DNA from: Prevotella sp. UBA2725 | Lineage (GTDB): Bacteria > Bacteroidota > Bacteroidia > Bacteroidales > Bacteroidaceae | DNA: 64,000 nucleotides | NCBI GenBank assembly: GCA_002353825.1 | Contig: DEKJ01000031.1 | Coordinates: 1 to 64,000, forward strand | Direction: 5' to 3' | Part shown: positions 7,959-17,526 of the stretch, one piece after another | Numbering within the stretch: the first letter of the stretch is position 1 | Layout: each line of letters opens with the position of its first letter | Notes under the pieces: model-generated | Database searches by the model: none | Seen by the model: the letters and a program-made list of their open reading frames with translations, nothing else | What the model was told of the DNA's origin: nothing | Position numbers and translations under genes: made by a program

Positions 7959-9290
7959 ATGAAACGCATTGTAGTTTTAGGAGCCGGAGAGAGTGGCGCA
8001 GGAGCCGCTGTTCTGGCAAAGAAAGAAGGTTTCGACGTGTTCGTTTCAGATACGTCAAAGATTAAGGACAAATATAAGAAGATGCTCGACGACCACGGCA
8101 TTGAGTGGGAGGAAGGACATCACACTGAGGAGAAAATCCTCAATGCCGATGAGGTCATCAAGAGCCCGGGTATCCCCAAGGAGGCTCCGATGATTCAGAA
8201 GCTCATGAAACAGGGCACACATATCATCAGTGAGATTGAGTTCGCTGGACGCTACACCAACTCAAAGATGATCTGCATCACCGGCTCCAATGGTAAGACA
8301 ACGACGACATCGCTCATCTACCACATCTTCAAGAAAGCCGGCTATGACGCAGGCCTGGCAGGCAACATCGGCCGCAGCCTCGCACTCCAGGTAGCAGAGG
8401 ACCCGCACGAATATTACATCATCGAGCTCAGTTCGTTCCAGCTCGACAACATGTATGACTTCCGTGCGAACATTGCCATTCTGCTCAACATCACACCCGA
8501 TCACCTCGACCGTTACGACTTCAAGTTTGAGAACTATGCCGATGCCAAGATGCGCATCACACAGAACCAGACGAAGGACGACAGCTTCATCTTCTGGAAT
8601 GATGACCCCGTCATCAAGAAAGAGATGGAGAAGTTCGATATCCACGCCGTGCTGTGCCCGTTCTCTGAGATCAAGGAGGACGCTTCCGTAGCTTATATTG
8701 AGCAGGGAGAGTACAAACTTGAGTACCCCACTCCGTTCAATATGGAGCAGGAAGAGCTGTCACTCACTGGCAAGCATAATCTCTACAACAGTCTCGCTGC
8801 AGGCCTCGCAGCCAACATCAGCGGTATCAAGAAAGACATCATCCGCAAGAGCCTCAGCGACTTTCCTGGTGTGGAGCATCGCCTGGAGAAGGTGTGCAAG
8901 GTCGGTGGCGTACAGTATATCAACGACTCTAAGGCCACGAATGTCGACGCCTGCTGGTATGCCTTAGAGAGTATGAAGACACCGACGATCCTTATCCTCG
9001 GCGGTAAGGATAAGGGCAACGACTATAGCCATATCTTCGATCTCGTGAAGCAGAAGTGTGTAGGCCTCGTCTACCTCGGTGCTGACAACACGAAGCTGCA
9101 CAAGAACTTCGACTCTTTCGGTATCCCCGTGCGCGATACGCACAACATGAAAGACTGTGTTCAGGCTTGCTACGAGATGGCTAAGCCCGGTCAGACTGTG
9201 CTTCTTTCGCCCTGCTGTGCTTCCTTCGACCTCTTCAAGAACATGGAGGACAGAGGTACACAGTTTAAGGACTTAGTAAGAAAACTGTAA
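7959..9290 (+). CDS. murD: UDP-MurNAc-L-alanine:D-glutamate ligase MurD
   Basis: The 443-aa cytosolic Mur ligase adds D-Glu to UDP-MurNAc-L-Ala. An N-terminal Rossmann-like segment (VVLGAGESGAGAA) is followed by the P-loop TGSNGKTT (residues 108-115). The ILGGKDKGNDY motif lies near residue 346 and the LLSPCCASFDLF block near the C-terminus, both conserved in MurD. Length is normal. The gap upstream carries a palindromic repeat rather than a recognisable promoter. Confidence 0.96.
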   Translation: MKRIVVLGAGESGAGAAVLAKKEGFDVFVSDTSKIKDKYKKMLDDHGIEWEEGHHTEEKILNADEVIKSPGIPKEAPMIQKLMKQGTHIISEIEFAGRYTNSKMICITGSNGKTTTTSLIYHIFKKAGYDAGLAGNIGRSLALQVAEDPHEYYIIELSSFQLDNMYDFRANIAILLNITPDHLDRYDFKFENYADAKMRITQNQTKDDSFIFWNDDPVIKKEMEKFDIHAVLCPFSEIKEDASVAYIEQGEYKLEYPTPFNMEQEELSLTGKHNLYNSLAAGLAANISGIKKDIIRKSLSDFPGVEHRLEKVCKVGGVQYINDSKATNVDACWYALESMKTPTILILGGKDKGNDYSHIFDLVKQKCVGLVYLGADNTKLHKNFDSFGIPVRDTHNMKDCVQACYEMAKPGQTVLLSPCCASFDLFKNMEDRGTQFKDLVRKL

Positions 9291-9313
9291 TACGCGAGAG
9301 GAGGAAACTGTTC

Positions 9314-10633
9314 ATGAACAAGCGTCTCAGTGCTATCTTCAAGGGCGACAAGGTCATATGGATGGTGTTTTTCTTCCTATGCCTTGTCAGCATCATTGAA
9401 GTGTTCTCTGCCTCGTCGTCACTGACTTACAAGACGGGAAACTATCTAAGCCCGATGGCAAAGCATATCGGCATCTTGATTATCGGCATCTTCCTGATGC
9501 TCGTCACGCTGAACATCAAATGCCGTTATTTTAAGCTCGCCACGCCTATCTTGCTGGGTGTGTCTATCTTCACGTTGTTGCTGGTGCTCTTTGCCGGGCA
9601 CAGCGTGAATGGAGCCGGACGATGGCTGTCGTTCTTCGGCATGCAGTTTCAGCCCTCAGAGATAGCTAAAGGCACGATGGTGCTCGCTACGGCACAGATT
9701 CTCAGCGCCATGCAGACAGACCACGGAGCAGACCGACACGCCTTCAAATATATCATTATTGTATGGTGCAGTATCGTTCCGTGGATTATGGTGGAGAACC
9801 TGTCAACGGCTGCACTGTTGAGCGTTGTTATCTTCCTGATGATGATCATCGGGCGAGTGCCGGCACGACAACTTATGAAAGTAGTTGCAGCCGTTGCCAT
9901 TGTCGTCGTGTTTGCGATCTCGTCTGTCATGGCTTTCGGTGACGAGAAAGAAGCACAAGACTCTCAGCAAGCCATGACCGAAGCCGTAGCGAGAAATGGC
10001 AAAACGGTGCAGCAGAAGAAACACGGTGGCTTGCTGCATCGTATGGGCACATGGAAAGCGCGTATCTACAACTTTCTGGACCACAAATATGTGCCGCCAG
10101 AGAAGGTAGACCTCGATAAGGATGCGCAGACGTCGTACGCCAACATCGCCATCGCCTCGAGTGGATTCATCGGCAAAGGGCCTGGTAACAGCGAGGAGCG
10201 CGACTTCTTGCCACAGGCTTTCTCCGACTATATTTACGCCATCATCATTGAGGAGACGGGCTTGCTCGGTGCCTTTCTCGTCGCAATGCTATATATCATC
10301 CTGCTCTTCCGCACAGGGCGAATAGCGAACCGATGCGAGAACAACTTCCCCGCGTTTCTTGCTATGGGACTGGCCTTGCTACTCGTCATCCAGGCACTGT
10401 TCAACATGTGCGTGGCTGTAGGAATTGTGCCTGTGACCGGTCAGCCGCTGCCGCTCGTCAGTAAAGGCGGTACGTCGAGTATCATCAACTGTATCTACAT
10501 CGGAGTAATTCTGAGTGTAAGCAGAACAGCTAAGAAGAACTCCGACGACGGCAAGGATGCTACGCCCAAAACTGCTGGCGCGACCATCATTTCTATGAAT
10601 GGGAATGATGCTCAACAGCCACAGCAGAAATAA
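9314..10633 (+). CDS. ftsW: Septal peptidoglycan polymerase FtsW (SEDS family)
   Basis: This 439-aa polytopic membrane protein is of the FtsW/RodA/SpoVE family, the glycosyltransferase that polymerises lipid II at the septum with FtsI. Visible features are the FQPSEIAKG motif (around residue 113), many transmembrane helices, and the C-terminal GQPLPLVSKGGTS signature. A large non-membrane segment (about residues 215-290) corresponds to the long periplasmic loop. Its position between murD and murG matches the E. coli order. Confidence 0.95.
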   Translation: MNKRLSAIFKGDKVIWMVFFFLCLVSIIEVFSASSSLTYKTGNYLSPMAKHIGILIIGIFLMLVTLNIKCRYFKLATPILLGVSIFTLLLVLFAGHSVNGAGRWLSFFGMQFQPSEIAKGTMVLATAQILSAMQTDHGADRHAFKYIIIVWCSIVPWIMVENLSTAALLSVVIFLMMIIGRVPARQLMKVVAAVAIVVVFAISSVMAFGDEKEAQDSQQAMTEAVARNGKTVQQKKHGGLLHRMGTWKARIYNFLDHKYVPPEKVDLDKDAQTSYANIAIASSGFIGKGPGNSEERDFLPQAFSDYIYAIIIEETGLLGAFLVAMLYIILLFRTGRIANRCENNFPAFLAMGLALLLVIQALFNMCVAVGIVPVTGQPLPLVSKGGTSSIINCIYIGVILSVSRTAKKNSDDGKDATPKTAGATIISMNGNDAQQPQQK

Positions 10634-10675
10634 TTTAGGCGAATAATAGGCACAATAAGAAAAAAAATGATTACT

Positions 10676-10707
10676 TTTGCGGAAATAAAGCAAATTGGGT
10701 AATTTTG
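10676..10707 (+). promoter_or_regulatory. Internal promoter upstream of murG
   Basis: A complete Bacteroidota-type promoter: -33 TTTG (10676-10679), a 20-nt spacer and -7 TAATTTTG (10700-10707), giving transcription from about 10713, just before the murG ATG at 10726. It suggests that murG-ftsZ can be transcribed independently of the mraZ promoter, with a 5' leader of only about 13 nt. Confidence 0.65.
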
Positions 10708-10725
10708 CCCAACAAATAAAGCAAA

Positions 10726-11835
10726 ATGGAAAAAGAGCTAAGAGTTATTGTCAGTGGAGGAGGTACCGGCGGACATATCTTTCCCGCCATCAGTATAGCC
10801 AACGCCATCAAGGCCAAACACCCTGATGCTAAGATTCTCTTTGTAGGTGCCTTAGGGCGCATGGAGATGCAGCGCGTGCCTCAGGCAGGCTACGAGATCA
10901 AAGGCCTACCCGTGCGCGGTCTCGTACGTCCTATCTACTCGCTGAAGAATATCAGTGTCGCCATTGACTTCCTGCGCAGCAAGTTTATGGCCAAGCGTAT
11001 CATTCGAACCTTCAAGCCCGACGTGGCTGTAGGAGTGGGTGGATACGCCAGTGCAGCAGCCCTCGACGCAGCTCATAGCCTCGGTGTGCCCTGCCTCATT
11101 CAGGAGCAGAACTCATACGCCGGCAAGACCAACAAGATGCTTGCCACAAAAGTACAAAAGATCTGCGTGGCTTACAACGGCATGGACCGTTTCTTCCCTT
11201 CGGAAAAGATCATCATGACCGGTAACCCCGTACGTCAGAATGTCGTCAACGATACGATATCCAAAGAGGATGCAAGAAAACAGTTCGGCCTCGACCCCAA
11301 CAAGAAGACCATTCTGCTCGTGGGCGGAAGTCTCGGTGCTCGCACCATCAACGACAGCATGAAGAATCATCTCGAAGAGGTGAAGAACGCTGACGTGCAG
11401 TTCATCTGGCAAACGGGTAAATACTACAACGCTGAGATGAACAAGGCCGTGAAAGCCTTTGGCGACATTCCCAACCTCAAGGTACTCGATTTCATCACCG
11501 ACATGGGTGCAGCCTATAACGCTGCAGACCTCGTCATCAGCCGTGCCGGAGCAAGCTCCATCAGTGAGTTCTGTCTCATCGGCAAGCCTGTGATTCTCGT
11601 TCCGAGTCCCAATGTAGCTGAAGACCACCAGACAAAGAACGCCATGGCACTCGTCAACAAGGATGCTGCTATCTACGTCAAAGATGCAGAAGCTCCCGAC
11701 GTGCTGCTCAAGCGGGCGTTGGAAATCGTAAACGACGACGACAAGCTCAAGTCGCTCAGCGTAAACATCAAGAAGCTTGGACTCCCCAACTCCGCAGACA
11801 TCATTGCTGACGAAGTGCTCAAGCTTGTACATTAA
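10726..11835 (+). CDS. murG: UDP-GlcNAc:lipid I N-acetylglucosaminyltransferase MurG
   Basis: This 369-aa peripheral membrane GT28 glycosyltransferase converts lipid I to lipid II on the cytosolic face. It has the N-terminal GGGTGGH motif (about residues 11-17), the GGYAS block, the inter-domain LLVGGSLGA loop and the C-terminal SRAGASSISE donor-binding signature. Length is normal. It is preceded by its own apparent promoter. Confidence 0.96.
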   Translation: MEKELRVIVSGGGTGGHIFPAISIANAIKAKHPDAKILFVGALGRMEMQRVPQAGYEIKGLPVRGLVRPIYSLKNISVAIDFLRSKFMAKRIIRTFKPDVAVGVGGYASAAALDAAHSLGVPCLIQEQNSYAGKTNKMLATKVQKICVAYNGMDRFFPSEKIIMTGNPVRQNVVNDTISKEDARKQFGLDPNKKTILLVGGSLGARTINDSMKNHLEEVKNADVQFIWQTGKYYNAEMNKAVKAFGDIPNLKVLDFITDMGAAYNAADLVISRAGASSISEFCLIGKPVILVPSPNVAEDHQTKNAMALVNKDAAIYVKDAEAPDVLLKRALEIVNDDDKLKSLSVNIKKLGLPNSADIIADEVLKLVH

Positions 11836-11868
11836 TACTGCCACCCTCGAAAATAAATATAAAAACAA

Positions 11869-13248
11869 ATGGAACTGAAAGATATTAAGGCAGTCTACTT
11901 CATTGGTGCAGGCGGCATTGGCATGAGCGCTATTGCACGTTACTTCATCCATCGCGGTGTTGTCGTGGCTGGCTATGACCGCACACCGTCTACCCTTACT
12001 AAACAATTAGAGAAAGAAGGCATGCTCATCCACTACGATGAGAACGTTGATGAGATACCTCATGCATGCAGAGACAAGGCTACGTGCCTCGTCGTCTATA
12101 CTCCGGCTATCCCCGCAACCCACAAGGAACTGACTTGGTTCCGCGACAACGGGTTCGAGGTTCAGAAACGCGCCCAGGTGCTCGGTATCCTGACACGTAC
12201 CCACAAAGGACTCTGCGTTGCCGGCACTCACGGCAAGACCACAACGTCTACGATGTGCGCTCATATCATGCATCAGAGCCATGTCGACTGCAATGCGTTC
12301 CTCGGCGGTATCTCAAAGAACTATGGCACCAACTATATTCTCTCTGACACGAGTGACTATGTAGTAATCGAGGCCGATGAGTTCGATCGCTCTTTCCACT
12401 GGCTCCGTCCGTGGATGACCGTCATCACTGCTACAGACCCCGACCACCTCGACATCTATGGCACGAAGGAGGCCTATCTCGAGAGCTTCCGTCATTACAC
12501 AGAGCTTATCCAGCCCGGAGGCGCTCTCATTATCCATACAGACCTGGAGATGAAGCCCAACGTACAGCCCGGTGTAAAGACTTACACCTACAGCCGCGAC
12601 AAGGGCGACTTCCATGCTGAGAACATCAAGATAGAAAACGGCGAGATAACCTTCGACTTCATCTCGCCTAAAGGCAACATCACCGGTGTCAAGCTCGGTC
12701 AGCCCATCCCCATCAATATTGAGAATGGCGTCGCTGCCATGGCGTTGGCTCAGCTCAACGGCTGCACAGCTGAGGAGATCAAATACGGTATGGAGACCTA
12801 TCATGGTGTTGAGCGTCGCTTCGACTTCAAGATCCGCAATGACAAGCATGTGCTGCTCTCCGACTACGGCCATCACCCGAAGGAGATTCTGCAGTCGGCC
12901 AAGAGCCTGCGTGAACTCTATCCAAACCGTAAGATCACGGCTATGTTCCAGCCGCACCTCTATACGCGTACCCGCGACTTCTACAAGGATTTCGCTGATT
13001 CGCTGAGCCACTTCGATGAGGTCATCCTCACAGAGATCTATCCGGCCCGTGAGCAGCCAATCCCAGGCGTGACCTCACAGCTCATCTACGACAACCTCAA
13101 GCCGGGAGTAGAGAAGAGTCTCATCAAGAAAGACGAGGTCCTCGACCTCGTGAAGAGCCGCGACTTCGATGTGCTCGTCATCCTCGGTGCCGGTGACCTC
13201 GACAACCTGACACCGCAGATCGAAAAGATCATCAACGCAAAGAAATAG
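11869..13248 (+). CDS. murC: UDP-N-acetylmuramate:L-alanine ligase MurC
   Basis: This 459-aa cytosolic ligase starts the stem peptide by adding L-Ala to UDP-MurNAc. It has the N-terminal Rossmann motif GAGGIGMSA (about residues 13-21), the P-loop GTHGKTT (119-125) in which His replaces the Asn of other Mur ligases (the MurC pattern), the DYGHHPKEI motif near residue 329, and QPHLYTRT. It lies 33 nt after murG. Confidence 0.96.
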   Translation: MELKDIKAVYFIGAGGIGMSAIARYFIHRGVVVAGYDRTPSTLTKQLEKEGMLIHYDENVDEIPHACRDKATCLVVYTPAIPATHKELTWFRDNGFEVQKRAQVLGILTRTHKGLCVAGTHGKTTTSTMCAHIMHQSHVDCNAFLGGISKNYGTNYILSDTSDYVVIEADEFDRSFHWLRPWMTVITATDPDHLDIYGTKEAYLESFRHYTELIQPGGALIIHTDLEMKPNVQPGVKTYTYSRDKGDFHAENIKIENGEITFDFISPKGNITGVKLGQPIPINIENGVAAMALAQLNGCTAEEIKYGMETYHGVERRFDFKIRNDKHVLLSDYGHHPKEILQSAKSLRELYPNRKITAMFQPHLYTRTRDFYKDFADSLSHFDEVILTEIYPAREQPIPGVTSQLIYDNLKPGVEKSLIKKDEVLDLVKSRDFDVLVILGAGDLDNLTPQIEKIINAKK

Positions 13249-13260
13249 ACAATACATCAG

Positions 13261-14055
13261 ATGCATCTCAACTGGAAAAGGATATTGCTTGTTGGCAGCG
13301 ATATAGTGCTTGGCGCCTATATCGTTGTCGCTATGACGGCTTTCGACAAGCCCGCCAGCGAGAATACTGCCTGCTCGCAAGTGGATATCAATGTCCAGGA
13401 CGAGACTGTCAACGGATTCATTTCTCCCAAAGAGATCAGAAGCCGGCTTATCAAAGCCAATCTGTATCCACTCAAGAAGACCCTCAAGGACATCAACACA
13501 CGGGAGATAGAAGACAAACTGAAGCAGAGCCCGTTCATCCGCAACGCACAATGCTACAAGACTCAGAACGGGCACGTGTGGATATCGCTCACCCAGCGCA
13601 TGCCGACACTCCATGTCATGGCAGCCAACGGTGACGACTATTACCTGGACGACGACCATCGTATCATGCCCAACTCCCATTATACGAGCAACCTTATCAT
13701 CGCCTCAGGAGCCATTGACAGATGGTACGCACGCAACTATATATCATATCTCGCTGACGCTATCATGGCCAACGAATTCTGGCAGAACCAGATAGAGCAG
13801 ATCAACGTGCTGCCAGGCGGTGGCATCGAGCTCGTGCCCCGTGTCGGAGACAACATTTTATATATAGGTCAGTTGCCACAGACGAAATACATCTCAGAGC
13901 GTAAGAAGCTCGTCACCGATTACGCCAACCGAAAGATGGACAGGCTGGAGAAATTCTACAGATATGGTCTCTCGCAGGCCGGATGGAACAAGTATTCCTA
14001 CATCAACGTAGAGTTTGACAACCAGATAATTTGCAAGAAAAAGAAAACAGAATAA
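13261..14055 (+). CDS. ftsQ: Cell division protein FtsQ
   Basis: The 264-aa bitopic membrane protein has an N-terminal signal-anchor (about residues 9-27). A POTRA-like domain follows (residues ~40-115, including the INTREIEDKL segment), and then the FtsQ/DivIB beta domain with the region INVLPGGGIELVPRVG. It is a periplasmic scaffold that recruits FtsL/FtsB and controls FtsWI. Sequence conservation is low, as usual for FtsQ; the murC-ftsQ-ftsA context is decisive. Confidence 0.9.
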   Translation: MHLNWKRILLVGSDIVLGAYIVVAMTAFDKPASENTACSQVDINVQDETVNGFISPKEIRSRLIKANLYPLKKTLKDINTREIEDKLKQSPFIRNAQCYKTQNGHVWISLTQRMPTLHVMAANGDDYYLDDDHRIMPNSHYTSNLIIASGAIDRWYARNYISYLADAIMANEFWQNQIEQINVLPGGGIELVPRVGDNILYIGQLPQTKYISERKKLVTDYANRKMDRLEKFYRYGLSQAGWNKYSYINVEFDNQIICKKKKTE

Positions 14056-14070
14056 AGTAGATATATCCCA

Positions 14071-15492
14071 ATGGCAGAATTTACAGTAGCAATCGAATTA
14101 GGATCATCTAAAATCACCGGCATAGCAGGCAGAAAGAACAAGGATGGCAGCATCAGCATCCTCGCCTTGGCACAGGAAGACGGCGAAGCCTGCATCCGGA
14201 AGGGTGTCGTTTACAATATCGACAAGACCGTTCAGGCACTCTCCAACATTATCAAGAAGCTGGAGGTGACTCTTAAGACGCGCATAGCGCACGTCTATGT
14301 AGGCTTTGGCGGGCAGTCGATTATGAGCGTGAAGAACACCAATGTCAGGGAGCTCTCCACAGAAGGAGAGGTGACCCAGGAGATGATCAACGAGCTCATG
14401 GATGCCAACAGGAGCATGCAATATCCTGACAAGCAGATTCTCGACGCTGTCACACAGGAGTTCAAGGTCGACAACCAGTACCAAGCTGAGCCGCCTGTAG
14501 GTGTGCCATGCAAGCGCCTGGAGGGCAACTTCCTCAACATCCTCTGCCGCAGGGAGTTCTACCGCAGACTGAAGAAGTGTTTCGACCAGGCCAACATCAG
14601 CATCCTCGATATGTATATCTCGCCGCTCGTGCTCGCTGACAGTATTCTTACCGATGCAGAGAAGCGCGGCGGATGCGTGCTTGTAGACTTAGGTGCCGAC
14701 ACCACAACGGTAAGCATCTATCATCGCAACATTCTTCGTAAGCTCACTGTATTGCCATTGGGAAGCAGCAACATCACCAAAGATATCGCTACCTTGCAGA
14801 TGGAGGAGGGAGATGCTGAAAAGATGAAGATCAAATATGCCAGCGCCTATACTGATGCCAACGACATTGACCCAACCTTCTCTTACCCCATCGACAAAGA
14901 GCGTGTAATAGACATGCCTAAGTTTGTAGATATCGTGGAGGCACGTGTGCGCGAGATCATCGAGAATGTGAAGGCTCAGATCCCCGACGAATACATGGAC
15001 AAGCTCCTGGGTGGCATCATTCTCACAGGTGGTGGCAGCAATATGCGCAACACCGAGCGTGCTTTCCGACTATATACTCATATAGAAAAGATTAGAACAG
15101 CTAAGTTCGTCAACGAGACAATAAAATCGAGCAACCCCATCGTCAACGCCAAGGACGGACGTCTCTGCACGGTCCTCGCTATCCTTGCCGAAGGCGACCA
15201 GAACTGTGCTGGTAACGACATCACAGGTGAGCTCTTCGAGCCAGTGCAGCCTAAGCCAACGGTACAGCAGCCTCAGACAGCCACTCCTAACCCATCAGCA
15301 AACCCGACAGGCAGAGTGATGGAAGAAGTGCCCAAGGCTCCTCAGAACACAGCCAACGGACCGCAGAAGCCCAATGACTCGAAGACGGAGGAGAAGGAAG
15401 AGGAAGAGAATCCGAAGCCTACGCACAAGTTCTTCAGTAAGTTCAAGGCCTTCATGAAGAAAATGACGGAGCCCGACGAGGAAGACAAATAA
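14071..15492 (+). CDS. ftsA: Cell division actin homologue FtsA
   Basis: This 473-aa actin-fold ATPase tethers FtsZ to the membrane. The N-terminus has the phosphate-1 motif AIELGSSKITG (about residues 6-16). The second nucleotide motif is LVDLGADTTT (about 207-216), and the third is LTGGGSNM near residue 320. A proline/glutamine-rich linker (about 390-450) leads to a C-terminal amphipathic helix, FFSKFKAFMKKM, which fits the membrane-targeting sequence. Confidence 0.95.
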   Translation: MAEFTVAIELGSSKITGIAGRKNKDGSISILALAQEDGEACIRKGVVYNIDKTVQALSNIIKKLEVTLKTRIAHVYVGFGGQSIMSVKNTNVRELSTEGEVTQEMINELMDANRSMQYPDKQILDAVTQEFKVDNQYQAEPPVGVPCKRLEGNFLNILCRREFYRRLKKCFDQANISILDMYISPLVLADSILTDAEKRGGCVLVDLGADTTTVSIYHRNILRKLTVLPLGSSNITKDIATLQMEEGDAEKMKIKYASAYTDANDIDPTFSYPIDKERVIDMPKFVDIVEARVREIIENVKAQIPDEYMDKLLGGIILTGGGSNMRNTERAFRLYTHIEKIRTAKFVNETIKSSNPIVNAKDGRLCTVLAILAEGDQNCAGNDITGELFEPVQPKPTVQQPQTATPNPSANPTGRVMEEVPKAPQNTANGPQKPNDSKTEEKEEEENPKPTHKFFSKFKAFMKKMTEPDEEDK

Positions 15493-15550
15493 TAATAACC
15501 GCTGCGATAATAAACAGACGACGATATAAAATCTCTTAGACTGAAAGGAT

Positions 15551-16894
15551 ATGCCAGACAACAATAATACAGACACTCAGAAACCGACAATTCTCGATTT
15601 CGGTGACCCAGATAAGGAGAACAGCATCATCAAGGTGATTGGTGTCGGTGGTGGTGGCGGCAATGCCGTGAACCACATGTACCGTGAAGGCATTCACGAT
15701 GTGTCTTTCGTGCTATGCAATACAGATGCCCAGGCACTGAACGACTCGCCCGTCCCCGTCCATCTCCAGCTCGGCAAGGAAGGATTGGGAGCCGGCAACC
15801 GTCCGGCCAAGGCGCGCCAGGCTGCCATGGAGAGCATCGAAGATATCAAGCGCATGCTCAACGACGGAACGAAGATGGCGTTCATCACCGCAGGTATGGG
15901 TGGTGGCACCGGTACAGGTGCTGCTCCGGTCATTGCTCAGGTGAGCAAGGACATGGGTATCCTCACGGTGGGTATCGTCACCATCCCCTTCCGTTTCGAA
16001 GGTCCTAAGAAAATCAACCAGGCCCTCGACGGTGTGGAAGAGATGGCCAAGCACGTCGATGCGCTGCTCGTGATCAACAATGAGCGCCTGCGCCAAATTT
16101 ATCCAGAACTGACCCTCGTCGATGCTTTCGGCAAGGCTGATGACACGCTCTCGGTGGCTGCCAAGAGTATCGCCGAGATCATCACGACACACGGATTGAT
16201 CAACCTCGACTTCAATGATGTGAAGACAGTATTGAAGGATGGCGGTGTGGCTATCATGAGTACGGGCTACGGTGAAGGTGAGGAGCGCGTGAAGAAAGCT
16301 ATCGACGATGCTCTTAACTCGCCGTTGCTCAATGATAACAACGTGTTCAACTCGAAGAAGATTCTGCTCTCCATCGCCTTCTCCAGTGAGAAGAAGGAGA
16401 ACCAGGGCTTCATGATGGAAGAGATGAACTACGTCAACGACTTCATGGCAAAGTTCGGTGAAGACTTTGAGATCAAGTGGGGCGTAGCCATTGATCCTGA
16501 GCTCGGCAAGAAGGTCAAGGTGACGATCCTTGCTACCGGCTTCGGCGTTGAGGATGTGGAACCGAAGGAAGAGCGTGCTCGCAGAGAAGGCGAAGACCGC
16601 AAGCGCGCTGAGGAAGAAGAAGAGAAACGGCAGAAGCGTCAGGAGCGCATCGAGCATTATTATGGTGGTGATGGTAACAACTCGCTTCGCAAGCGTCGCC
16701 CACATATCTATATCTTCCAACCCGATGATCTCGACAACGATGATGTCATCCTCGCTGTGGAGAACACGCCGACCTACAAACGCACACGCCCCATGCTTGA
16801 GGATATCCGTAAGCAAGGCAGTGCAGCCAGTCAGGACGACAATACAAACGATGATAAGGGTGAAGCACAACCCAGCGTCATCAGCTTCGCATAA
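15551..16894 (+). CDS. ftsZ: Cell division tubulin homologue FtsZ
   Basis: This 447-aa GTPase forms the Z-ring. The tubulin signature GGGTGTG is at residues 117-123, the N-terminal GVGGGGGNAVNHM loop near 27-39, and the catalytic T7-loop segment NLDFNDVK near 218. The GTPase core ends near residue 335. A charged Arg/Glu-rich linker and a C-terminal conserved region (NTPTYKRTRPMLEDIRKQG) follow, different from the E. coli tail. The 58-nt gap after ftsA holds no clear promoter. Confidence 0.97.
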   Translation: MPDNNNTDTQKPTILDFGDPDKENSIIKVIGVGGGGGNAVNHMYREGIHDVSFVLCNTDAQALNDSPVPVHLQLGKEGLGAGNRPAKARQAAMESIEDIKRMLNDGTKMAFITAGMGGGTGTGAAPVIAQVSKDMGILTVGIVTIPFRFEGPKKINQALDGVEEMAKHVDALLVINNERLRQIYPELTLVDAFGKADDTLSVAAKSIAEIITTHGLINLDFNDVKTVLKDGGVAIMSTGYGEGEERVKKAIDDALNSPLLNDNNVFNSKKILLSIAFSSEKKENQGFMMEEMNYVNDFMAKFGEDFEIKWGVAIDPELGKKVKVTILATGFGVEDVEPKEERARREGEDRKRAEEEEEKRQKRQERIEHYYGGDGNNSLRKRRPHIYIFQPDDLDNDDVILAVENTPTYKRTRPMLEDIRKQGSAASQDDNTNDDKGEAQPSVISFA

Positions 16895-16914
16895 AAGATA
16901 AATCATTATATATC

Positions 16915-17367
16915 ATGGAATCATTATTCGATCAGGTTAGCAAAGGCATCCGCGAAGCCATGAAAGCACACGACAAGGTGCGCCTTGAGGCTCTCCGCAA
17001 TGCCAAGAAAGTGTTCTTGGAGGCAAAGACTGCTCCGGGAGCCAACGACACCCTGCCCGATGACAAGGCGATGAAAATTCTGCAGAAGCTCGTCAAGCAA
17101 GGCGAGGAGAGCGCAGACATCTATACAAAGGCCAACCGCCCAGAGCTCGCTGAAGGCGAGATGGCACAGGTCAACGTCTACAAGGAGTTTCTCCCTAAGC
17201 CGCTCTCTCCGGAAGAGATTGAGACTGCTGTGAAGGACATCATTGCACAGACCGGTGCCCAAGGAATGAAGGATATGGGCAAGGTCATGGGCCAGGCCAC
17301 AAAACAGATGGCAGGCAAGGCTGATGGTAAAGAGATCTCTACCATCGTACGCAAGCTGCTTGCATAA
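16915..17367 (+). CDS. GatB/YqeY domain protein
   Basis: The 150-aa protein is a stand-alone GatB/YqeY domain, the C-terminal domain that in GatB helps tRNA-dependent amidotransferase recognise tRNA. Family hallmarks are the helical N-terminus (KGIREAMKAHDKVRLEALR), the QGEESADIY segment and the C-terminal MGKVMG...GKADGKEIS motif. The exact role of stand-alone YqeY proteins is not established. It follows ftsZ by 20 nt and is the last gene before the terminator. Confidence 0.9.
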   Translation: MESLFDQVSKGIREAMKAHDKVRLEALRNAKKVFLEAKTAPGANDTLPDDKAMKILQKLVKQGEESADIYTKANRPELAEGEMAQVNVYKEFLPKPLSPEEIETAVKDIIAQTGAQGMKDMGKVMGQATKQMAGKADGKEISTIVRKLLA

Positions 17368-17385
17368 TATTCGAATATTCATTCA

Positions 17386-17421
17386 ACAGGGCGGTCCTCG
17401 AGGCCGCTCTGTTGTTTTTTA
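17386..17421 (+). terminator. Rho-independent terminator of the dcw cluster
   Basis: An 11-bp stem (17386-17396 with 17402-17412, two G-U pairs) with a 5-nt loop is followed by TGTTTTTT. It lies 18 nt after the last gene of the dcw block and separates it from the transporter gene. Confidence 0.88.
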
Positions 17422-17477
17422 TTGCGTCATTAACAACATTATTGAGAGAAATTGATTAGACATTAGAAACTTTTTCA

Positions 17478-17485
17478 TACCTTTG
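17478..17485 (+). promoter_or_regulatory. -7 box of the dcuB promoter
   Basis: TACCTTTG fits the Bacteroidota -7 consensus and lies 41 nt before the dcuB start. The best -33 candidate (TTG at 17452-17454) is 23 nt away, slightly too far, so the promoter may be activator dependent. Confidence 0.5.
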
Positions 17486-17526
17486 CTACGTTATTATATC
17501 AAAACACATAAAAGTAAGAATCAGGT

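Noticed and set aside
15713..16906. 397-aa open frame opposite ftsZ
   Set aside because: Antisense shadow produced by codon bias; no start context or homology.
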